A DNA stretch of 64,000 nucleotides from Lentzea albida (GTDB lineage: Bacteria; Actinomycetota; Actinomycetes; Mycobacteriales; Pseudonocardiaceae), in assembly GCF_900111005.1 (NCBI RefSeq), contig NZ_FOFV01000008.1, forward strand, positions 248,001 to 312,000. Reading direction: 5' to 3'. A program made the translations under genes and the position numbers. Position 1 is the stretch's first letter; each line of letters opens with the position of its first letter. Positions 57,229-64,000 of the stretch are shown here, in pieces. Under the pieces are notes generated by a model. The model saw nothing but the letters and a program-made list of their open reading frames with translations, ran no database searches and was not told where the DNA came from.

Positions 57229-59154
57229 ATGGGTGCGATCTCCACAGGGTTGATCGTGCTGATCGCCGTGATCGCGGTAGTGCTGATCCTGGCACTGATC
57301 ACGCTGAGCAGACTTTTCAAGAAGTGCGAGCAGGGCAAGGCGCTCATCGTCTCGAAGATGCGCAAGGTCGACGTGACCTTCACTGGCACCGTCGTGCTCC
57401 CGGTGCTACACCGCTGCGAGACGATGGACATCTCGGTGAAGACCATCGAGATCCGCAGGGCCGGCAACGAGGGCCTGATCTGCAAGGACAACATCCGCGC
57501 CGACATCCGCATCACGTTCTTCGTGCGGGTCAACAAGACCGTCGAGGACGTCATCAAGGTCGCGCAGGCGATCGGCACCGAGCGCGCGAGCCACGAGCAG
57601 ACGCTGCAGGAGCTGTTCAACGCCAAGTTCTCCGAGGCGCTCAAGACCGTCGGCAAGCAGCTCGACTTCGTGGACCTCTACACCCACCGCGACGAGTTCC
57701 GCGACCGGATCGTGCAGGTCATCGGCACCGACCTCAACGGCTACAGCCTCGAGGACGCGGCCATCGACTACCTGGAGCAGACGCCGCTCAAGCAGCTCGA
57801 CCCCGCGAACATCCTGGACGCGCAGGGCATCCGCAAGATCACCGAGCTGACCGCGATCGAGCACGTCAAAACCAACGAGTTCACCCGCAACGAGGAGAAG
57901 GAGATCACGCGCCAGAACGTCAGCGCGCGTGAGGCGATCCTCGAGCTCGAACGCCGCCAGGCCGACGCGGAGATCAAGCAGAAGCGCGAGATCGAGACCG
58001 CCCGCGCGCAGCAGGAGGCGGAGACGCAGAAGGTGCAGGCCGAGGAACGCCTCAAGGCCAACACCGCGTTCATCCGCACCGAGGAGCAGCTCGGCATCCA
58101 GACCGAGAACAAGGCCCGCGAGATCGCCGTCGCCGAGAAGAACCGCGAGCGCGTGATCGCCGTCGAGACCGAGCGCATCGAGAAGGACCGCCTGCTGGAG
58201 GTCATCGCCCGCGAGCGCGAGACCTCGCTCCGCATGATCGAGAAGGACAAGGAGCTCGAGCACGAGCGCCGCGCGATCGCCGACCTGGTGCGCGAGCGCG
58301 TCGCCGTCGAGAAGACGGTGGCCGAGCAGGAGGAGAACATCAAGCGCCTGCGCGCGGTCGAGGAGGCCGAGCGCGAGCGCCAGCAGATCGTGATCATGGC
58401 CGAGGCCGAGGCGCAGCAGTCGCTCGTCAAGGACATCAAGGCCGCCGAGGCCGCGGAACAGGCCGCGCAGCACAAGGCCCGCGAGGCCGTCGTGCTCGCC
58501 GAGTCGCGCCAGCAGGCCGCCGACCTCGACGCGCGCGCCAAGATCCGCCTCGCCGAGGGCACGCAGGCCGAGGCCGCGGCGAAGGGCCTGGCCGAGGCGC
58601 TCGTCAAGGAACGGGACGCCGTCGCGTCCGAGGCGCTGGGCCGCGCCGAGGCCGTCGTGGACCGCGAGAAGGCGCTCGCCGACGCCGAGGGCATCAAGGA
58701 ACGCCTCAAGGGCGAGGCGGAAGGCCTGTCGCACAAGGCCGAGGCCATGGCCGCGCTCGACACCGCGACCCGCGAGCACGAGGAGTACCGCCTGCGGCTC
58801 GAAGCCGAGAAGGAGATCCGCCTCAAGGGCATCGACGTGCAGCGCCAGGTCGCCGAGGCCCAGGCCATGGTCCTCGCGGCCGGCCTGGAGAAGGCCGACA
58901 TCGACATCGTCGGCGGCGACACGATGTTCTTCGACAAGATCGCCGCGTCCATCACGGCGGGCAAGCAGGTCGACAGCTTCGTCGGCAACTCCGACGTCGT
59001 GCAGGCGCTGGGCAGCAGGTGGATGGACGGCACGAACAACTTCCCGGAGGACCTGACCAAGATCCTCAGCTCGTTCACGACCGGTGACGCGCAGAACATC
59101 GCCGCGGCGATCGCGCTGACCCAGATGGCCAAGAACAACGGCCAGAACGCATGA
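57229..59154 (+). CDS. Flotillin-like (YqiK-type) band 7 protein
   Basis: The 641-residue protein has one N-terminal membrane helix (about 6-27). An SPFH/band 7 domain follows (to about 220, including VKTIEIRRAGNEGLICKDNI and VIKVAQAIGTERA), then a very long charged coiled coil of Glu/Ala/Arg repeats (about 225-560). A C-terminal segment (DIVGGDTMFFDKIAASITAG) matches the conserved flotillin tail. Flotillins scaffold membrane microdomains. It lies between the NfeD-like gene and the ATPase gene, with a 4-nt overlap to the latter, so the three products probably form one machine. Confidence 0.93.
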   Translation: MGAISTGLIVLIAVIAVVLILALITLSRLFKKCEQGKALIVSKMRKVDVTFTGTVVLPVLHRCETMDISVKTIEIRRAGNEGLICKDNIRADIRITFFVRVNKTVEDVIKVAQAIGTERASHEQTLQELFNAKFSEALKTVGKQLDFVDLYTHRDEFRDRIVQVIGTDLNGYSLEDAAIDYLEQTPLKQLDPANILDAQGIRKITELTAIEHVKTNEFTRNEEKEITRQNVSAREAILELERRQADAEIKQKREIETARAQQEAETQKVQAEERLKANTAFIRTEEQLGIQTENKAREIAVAEKNRERVIAVETERIEKDRLLEVIARERETSLRMIEKDKELEHERRAIADLVRERVAVEKTVAEQEENIKRLRAVEEAERERQQIVIMAEAEAQQSLVKDIKAAEAAEQAAQHKAREAVVLAESRQQAADLDARAKIRLAEGTQAEAAAKGLAEALVKERDAVASEALGRAEAVVDREKALADAEGIKERLKGEAEGLSHKAEAMAALDTATREHEEYRLRLEAEKEIRLKGIDVQRQVAEAQAMVLAAGLEKADIDIVGGDTMFFDKIAASITAGKQVDSFVGNSDVVQALGSRWMDGTNNFPEDLTKILSSFTTGDAQNIAAAIALTQMAKNNGQNA

Positions 59155-62100
59155 CGGCTCTCGACGCCGGCACTTACGAGGTGCTGCGGGCGAGGCTGGC
59201 CGAGCAGGCCGCCGAGCTCGCCCGCAGCACCGAGGCGCTGAACGACCAGCGCGTCGAGACCTTCGGCAGCACGGCCCTCGAACTCGTCGCCACCGAACGC
59301 ATCCGCACCGAGAACAACTGCGTGCCCCGCGACATCGTCGCGCTCGGCGACGTGATGCTGTTCGGCTACAACGTCTTCATGGGCCTCAAGCCCGAGACCA
59401 AGGTCGGCGACGTCTTCGCGGCGCACGGCAGGGACTTCGCCGCGGTCGAGGCGGAGTTCCTGCGGGACCACAGGTTCCTCAACGACTTCGCCGAGCTGTA
59501 CCGCTACTACCGCGAGACGCGGCTGCTCCAGCTGCGCATCGTCGAGCAGCGGCTGCTCGCGGTGTTCCAGACCGGCGTGCGGATCGAGGACATCCACGTC
59601 CTGCGCTGGGACGTGAAGGTCGACGGCACCGTCACCTACGTCGACAACCGGGGCGACCGCGACCACGTCTTCCCGCCCTCGCACGACTTCAGGTGGGTCG
59701 AGACGACCCGCGAGCAGCACGTGCTCGGCCGGCACCCGCACATCGCGATCGACGGCGAGGTCTTCGTCGAGACGGTCGGCGGCACGCTGACCGTCAAGGT
59801 CGAGAACAACACCGAGTCCGGCGAGGGCGTCTACGAAGAGCCCGTCGACGAGCCGTTGCAGAGCCTCGCGGACGCCGAGATCCACTACGCCCGCGTCGGC
59901 CCGCTGATCCTGCTCAAGATCCTGCCGTACAAGGAGACGGTCTGGCGGCACCTGGTCTTCAACACCCGCACCAAGGTCGTCACCAGGCTCGACGGCATCG
60001 GCCAGGCGTGTCAGCGGCTGCCGGAGGACCAGGGGATCATCTTCCCCGGCGGCTACTACCTCGTCACGGGCGCGGACAAGACGTTCGACGTCGACACCGA
60101 CGAGCTGGAGTTCGAACGGGTCGTCAAGTCCGCGAACGGCGAGGACGTGCTGTTCGTCTACCACGCCCGCCGCGAGGGTCGCAGCCTCCTGCTGCCCTAC
60201 AACGTGATCCGCAAGGAGGTCGCCACCCCGATCACGTGCCACGGCTACTCGCTCTTCGCCGACGGCACGCTGGTGGTCTTCCGCGCGACCGGCTCCGACC
60301 CGGTGCGCGTGCACCCGATGCAGGTCTGGCGCACGCCGTTCATGGCCGACGAGACCCTGCCGGACCAGGCGGGCCCGCTCGCCCGCATCGGCAACGCCGA
60401 GCTCGTCCGCGGCATCTCGGACTGCCTGTCCATCACCAGGATGAGCGCCGAGACGACCCCGAGCGCGCCGGTGTTCGAGGGCTTGATCGCCCTGTGCACC
60501 AGGGTGGTCGACAGCGTCTTCTGGCTCGACGAGCTGGGGCTCAAGCAGGACGTCCTCGCCGTCCGGGCCACCGCCGAGCAGGTGCTGGACGAGTTCGAGG
60601 CCGTCCGCACGCTCACCGAGCACGCCGCGCAGCAACTGCACGAGGCCGCGGAGAAGCTGGCCAGCCTCATCCGACTGGCCAGGTCGGCGGCTCCCCGAAG
60701 CGCAGACGAGTGGGTCCGCCTGCTCGCCGACCTCAGGTCCGCCCAGGGCCGCCTGATCACCCTCAAAGACCTCAAGTACGTCGATCTGGAGGAGATCGAC
60801 CGGCGAGAGGCCGAACTGGTCGAGGAGCTCGGCGCGTCCGCACGCCGGGCCGTCGCGTTCCTCAGCGGTGAGAACGCGTTCGCCCGGTACCACGAGGAGA
60901 TCGAGCAGATCGCGGCCGCGGAGCTGAAGACCGCGGCCGAGGCCGGGCCGTTGCGCGAACGGCTGGCGCAGCAGCAGACCGGCCTGGAGGTGCTGACCGA
61001 GGTAGTCAGCACGCTCGACGCCGCCGACACCACGACCCGCACGCAGATCCTCGCGAGCATCGGCGAGGTGCTGGCCGCGGTCAACCGCGCGCGGGCCACT
61101 GTGGACGGTCGCAGGGCGCAGCTCGCGAACGCCGAGGGCCGCGCCGAGTTCGCCGCGGAGTTCGCGTTGCTCGGCCAGGCCATCACGGGAGCGCTCTCGG
61201 TCGCCGACACCCCGCAGCGCTGCGACGACCAGCTCGGACGACTCCTGCTGCAGCTGGAGAACCTGGAGTCGCGCTTCGGCGAGTTCGACGACTTCCTGGC
61301 CCAGGTCGGTGCCAAGCGCACGGACGTCTACGAGGCGTTCTCCGCCCGCAAGCAGACCCTGCTCGACGAACGGGCGCGCAAGTCCGACCGGCTCGTGCAG
61401 TCGGCGGAACGGGTGCTCGGCACGATCCGCCGCCGCCTCGCCAAGCTGACCTCGACCGACGAGATCAACACCTACTTCGCCGGCGACCCGATGGTCGCGA
61501 AGGTCCGCGCGGTCGCCGAGCAGCTCAGGGAGCTCGGCGACGTCAGGGCCGACGAGCTCGACGCGAGTCTGCGCGACGCCAGGCAAGAGGGAGGCCGGGC
61601 GCTGCGCGACCGGGCCGATCTGTACGACGGCGCGTCGATCGTGCTCGGTCGCCACCGCTTCCCGGTGACGACCGAGCCGATGAACCTCACGCTGGTTCCA
61701 CGCGACGGCAGGCTGTTCTACGCGGTCACCGGCACCGACTACCGCAGTGAGGTCACCGATCCCGGGTTCGCCGACACCAGGGGTTTCTGGGACCAGCTGC
61801 TCGTCTCGGAGACGCAGGACGTCTACCGGTCCGAGCACCTTGCCGGGTGCCTGCTGGCGGAGGGCCGCACGGACGTCGTGAACGCCGCCGCGGAACGCTA
61901 CGACGAAGGCTACGAGAAGGGCGTCCACGACCACGACGCCGAGAAGATCCTCGCTGTCCTGCAACGACTCCACGCCGGCGCCGGACTGCTCCGGTACCTG
62001 CCCGCGGCGAGGGCGGAGGCCCAGCTCTTCTGGGCAGGGCAAGGAGAAGACCAACGCGCGGTGTGGGCGCGCAAGGCCGAGTCGCTGGCCCGTGCCCGCA

Positions 62101-63575
62101 CGATCTTCGGTGGCACGCACGGGATCCCGGAACTGACGAGCCAGTTCGGCATCGGCGACCTGGCCGCCGAGTACCTGTTCGAGGAACTGGCCTGCGAGCC
62201 CCGGGGGTTCGTCACGAGCAAGGCCGCCCGCGCGGTGATCGACAGGTTCCGCGCGGTCGTCAGCGAGGAGCTCTACGACCGCGACCGCGACCTGATCGAG
62301 GCGTGGCTGAAGGCGTTCTTGAAGGACGAGGACTGCCCGGAGTTCCCCGAGGTCGTCGCGGTCCTGGTCACCGACCTGCCGCGCTACGACTCCAGCGCGT
62401 CGCTGACCGAGACCGTCACCGGCCTGCTCGGCGTGCACCCGCGCGTGCACAACCAGTCGATGGACCTGCGCCTGGACGAGACCCTCACCAGGTTGCGCAG
62501 GTTCAACACCGACCAGGTGCCCGCTTTCCGCGCCTACCAACGCCGTCGCGACGAGCTGCTGGCGGAGGAACGGCGCAGGCTCCGGCTCGACGAGTACCAG
62601 CCCGCGGTGCTGAACACCTTCGTGCGCAACAGGTTGCTGAACGAGGTCTACCTGCCGTTGATCGGCGACAACCTCAGCAAGCAGCTGAACGACGGCACCG
62701 GCCTGCTGATGCTGATCTCCCCGCCCGGCTACGGCAAGACGACGCTGATCGAGTACGTCGCGAACCGACTGGGCATGGTGTTCGTCAAGGTCAACGGCCC
62801 TGCGCTGGGTACGGGCGTCACCTCGCTCGACCCGGAGGAGGCGCCGAACGCCACCGCGCGCCAGGAGGTCGAGCGCATCAACTTCGCGTTCGCCCTGGGC
62901 AGCAACGTCCTGCTGCACCTCGACGACATCCAGCACACCTCACCGGAGCTGCTGCAGAAGTTCATCTCGCTGTGCGACGCCCAACGCCGGATCGACGGCG
63001 TCTGGGACGGTGAGCCGCGCACGTTCGACCTGCGCGGCAAGCGCTTCGCGGTGTCGATGGCCGGAAACCCGTACACCGAGACCGGTCGTGCGTTCCGCGT
63101 GCCGGACATGCTCGCGAACCGCGCGGACGTGTGGAACCTCGGTGACGTGCTGTCCGGTCGCGACGCGCTGTTCGCGTTGAGCTACCTGGAGAACGCGTCC
63201 GGCTCGAACCCGACGCTGGGCGGTGTCGACGTGGAACCGTTGGTGCGCCTGGCGAACGGCGAGAGCGTCCGGCACGAGTACGAGACCGTCGAGCTGGAGA
63301 GGATGCTGTCGGTGGTCCGCAAGCTGCAACGGGTCCAGGAGGTCGTGCTGAAGGTCAACCAGGCCTACATCGCGTCCGCGGCGGATCCGTCCGGGCAGCC
63401 GTTCCTGTTGCAGGGCAGCTACCGCAACATGAACAGGATGGCGGCGCGGATCGTGCCGGCGATGAACGACGCCGAGGTCGAGGCGTTGATCGACGACCAC
63501 TACCTCGGTGAGGCGCAGCTGCTCGGCTCGCTGGCGGAGACGAACCTGGCGAGGTTGCGCGAGCTCAAGGCCTGA
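59151..63575 (+). CDS. Giant AAA+ ATPase with DUF3686 region (annotated elsewhere as DNA repair ATPase)
   Basis: This 1474-residue protein has a large N-terminal region resembling DUF3686 (about 1-480: AHGRDFAAVEAEFLRDHRFLND, YYLVTGADKTFDVDTDE), a helical middle (about 480-780) and a C-terminal AAA+ module. The Walker A is SPPGYGKTT (about 1190), followed by a Walker B-like LLHLDDIQH and the sensor region SMAGNPYTETGRAF. Homologues are often named DNA repair ATPase, but I know of no direct proof. The coupled genes for a flotillin and an NfeD-like protein argue for a membrane-linked remodelling role instead. ATG 59151 overlaps the flotillin stop. Confidence 0.85.
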   Translation: MTALDAGTYEVLRARLAEQAAELARSTEALNDQRVETFGSTALELVATERIRTENNCVPRDIVALGDVMLFGYNVFMGLKPETKVGDVFAAHGRDFAAVEAEFLRDHRFLNDFAELYRYYRETRLLQLRIVEQRLLAVFQTGVRIEDIHVLRWDVKVDGTVTYVDNRGDRDHVFPPSHDFRWVETTREQHVLGRHPHIAIDGEVFVETVGGTLTVKVENNTESGEGVYEEPVDEPLQSLADAEIHYARVGPLILLKILPYKETVWRHLVFNTRTKVVTRLDGIGQACQRLPEDQGIIFPGGYYLVTGADKTFDVDTDELEFERVVKSANGEDVLFVYHARREGRSLLLPYNVIRKEVATPITCHGYSLFADGTLVVFRATGSDPVRVHPMQVWRTPFMADETLPDQAGPLARIGNAELVRGISDCLSITRMSAETTPSAPVFEGLIALCTRVVDSVFWLDELGLKQDVLAVRATAEQVLDEFEAVRTLTEHAAQQLHEAAEKLASLIRLARSAAPRSADEWVRLLADLRSAQGRLITLKDLKYVDLEEIDRREAELVEELGASARRAVAFLSGENAFARYHEEIEQIAAAELKTAAEAGPLRERLAQQQTGLEVLTEVVSTLDAADTTTRTQILASIGEVLAAVNRARATVDGRRAQLANAEGRAEFAAEFALLGQAITGALSVADTPQRCDDQLGRLLLQLENLESRFGEFDDFLAQVGAKRTDVYEAFSARKQTLLDERARKSDRLVQSAERVLGTIRRRLAKLTSTDEINTYFAGDPMVAKVRAVAEQLRELGDVRADELDASLRDARQEGGRALRDRADLYDGASIVLGRHRFPVTTEPMNLTLVPRDGRLFYAVTGTDYRSEVTDPGFADTRGFWDQLLVSETQDVYRSEHLAGCLLAEGRTDVVNAAAERYDEGYEKGVHDHDAEKILAVLQRLHAGAGLLRYLPAARAEAQLFWAGQGEDQRAVWARKAESLARARTIFGGTHGIPELTSQFGIGDLAAEYLFEELACEPRGFVTSKAARAVIDRFRAVVSEELYDRDRDLIEAWLKAFLKDEDCPEFPEVVAVLVTDLPRYDSSASLTETVTGLLGVHPRVHNQSMDLRLDETLTRLRRFNTDQVPAFRAYQRRRDELLAEERRRLRLDEYQPAVLNTFVRNRLLNEVYLPLIGDNLSKQLNDGTGLLMLISPPGYGKTTLIEYVANRLGMVFVKVNGPALGTGVTSLDPEEAPNATARQEVERINFAFALGSNVLLHLDDIQHTSPELLQKFISLCDAQRRIDGVWDGEPRTFDLRGKRFAVSMAGNPYTETGRAFRVPDMLANRADVWNLGDVLSGRDALFALSYLENASGSNPTLGGVDVEPLVRLANGESVRHEYETVELERMLSVVRKLQRVQEVVLKVNQAYIASAADPSGQPFLLQGSYRNMNRMAARIVPAMNDAEVEALIDDHYLGEAQLLGSLAETNLARLRELKA

Positions 63576-64000
63576 TCCCCTTGTCGCACTTCAGCTGAAG
63601 AGGCCTGCCGTCCGGCCCGCGCAGGTCGGCGGGCTTCAGGTCGTACTCCTTTAGGAGGTCGCACAACGCCTCGTCGAGCGGCAACCGCAGGCAGCGCTCG
63701 AGCTCCTCGCCGAGGAGGCTCGAGTCACAGCGCAACATGTCCAGCAGATCGGGCTTGGACTGCCCGGGAGGTAAGTGTCCCGGTGGCGGCGGCCGGTGGT
63801 CGGGCCGGTGCCGGGGCGGCGGGTCCTGCCCCGGCGGCGGGGGCGGAGGAGGCGGTGGCGGCCGGTGGGCGCCGATCGCGGAGACCGTGGTCGTGGCCGT
63901 CGCGGTGATGACCTCGGGTGACGGGGGCGGCGGTGCCACCAGGCGGATGTCGACCGGCTTGTCCGGGGGTGCCGCCAGCAACGCCGCGATGAGGGCAGCG
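63565..64000 (-). CDS. Proline-rich secreted protein, N-terminus cut by window edge (partial)
   Basis: The frame is open to the right edge, beginning within a hydrophobic Ala/Leu stretch (ALIAALLAAPPDKP) that looks like the end of a signal peptide. A long polyproline/histidine region (about ten consecutive prolines) follows, then a C-terminal helical domain of about 65 residues with three cysteines (DMLRCDSS, LERCLRLP, ALCDLL) and a fourth near the end (LKCDKG). Four Cys suggest two disulfides in an exported domain. Its end overlaps the ATPase gene by 11 bp, tail to tail. Function unknown. Confidence 0.65.
   Translation of the reverse strand, partial: AALIAALLAAPPDKPVDIRLVAPPPPSPEVITATATTTVSAIGAHRPPPPPPPPPPGQDPPPRHRPDHRPPPPGHLPPGQSKPDLLDMLRCDSSLLGEELERCLRLPLDEALCDLLKEYDLKPADLRGPDGRPLQLKCDKGIRP

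Noticed and set aside
57768-62936. 1722-residue protein antisense to the flotillin and ATPase genes
   Set aside because: A frame shadow of two well-supported genes; its composition (Leu/Val/Arg then Ser/Arg) is typical of antisense GC-skew frames.

Overview
The window is high-GC actinobacterial chromosome, most likely from the Pseudonocardiales (Lentzea, Saccharothrix, Actinosynnema or Amycolatopsis type). The signs are strong GC bias at third codon positions, a mycothiol synthase gene, an orphan GlnR, a DUF3073 protein, an RsiG-type anti-sigma factor, a DasR-type site before a chitinase, and an actinomycete integrative and conjugative element (AICE) in a tRNA-Lys gene. The genus is an inference from gene content.

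Layout. 1-3.85 kb: end of a myo-inositol catabolic operon (iolC end, a Cgl0158-type aldolase, iolB, iolD), each joined to the next by a 4-nt stop/start overlap. 3.9-11.2 kb: pentapeptide-repeat protein, Old Yellow Enzyme, DUF3073 protein, MFS transporter, RsiG homologue, BKACE enzyme, YgfZ-type protein and a Fur/Nur-type regulator. 11.2-35.5 kb: a block in the same order and orientation as M. tuberculosis Rv0812-Rv0823c (pabC-like lyase, nitrobindin, sseC, cysA, thioredoxin, lmeA, glnR, mshD, pstB, phoU, LCP protein, dus). It is expanded here by a chitinase, 5-oxoprolinase subunits, a DUF4395 protein, pstSCA and a GGDEF protein. 35.6-41.3 kb: macro-domain protein, DUF4241 protein, SOD-like protein, membrane proteins, a DHA2 exporter and a methyltransferase. 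41.6-51.3 kb: a pSAM2-like AICE bounded by 36-bp att cores. 51.3-54.9 kb: the intact tRNA-Lys(TTT), an aldo/keto reductase and two tandem serine hydrolases. 54.9-64 kb: a CobW-type GTPase, an LLM flavoprotein, then a compact NfeD-like / flotillin / 1474-residue AAA+ ATPase operon and a partial proline-rich secreted protein.

How the genes work together. The pst genes follow a clear PHO box, so PhoP control is likely. The sulfur operon DUF4395-cysA-sseC is preceded by a 25-codon cysteine-containing leader ORF that looks like an attenuator. RsiG carries both cyclic-di-GMP-binding motifs and a GGDEF protein lies 24 kb away, so the developmental c-di-GMP circuit known in Streptomyces may operate here. 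The AICE encodes integrase, excisionase, a rolling-circle initiator, an FtsK-type DNA translocase and a Pra-like activator. Its divergent left arm carries an HTH/PLD-like regulator, a Pif-like NUDIX protein and a lower-GC Fic-domain protein.

The best candidates for poorly described biology are the flotillin/NfeD/ATPase operon, the cysteine leader peptide, a chain of three overlapping mini-ORFs before the DHA2 exporter, a nested 144-bp palindrome at 17.7 kb, and a 16-17-bp degenerate tandem array at 16.3-16.5 kb.
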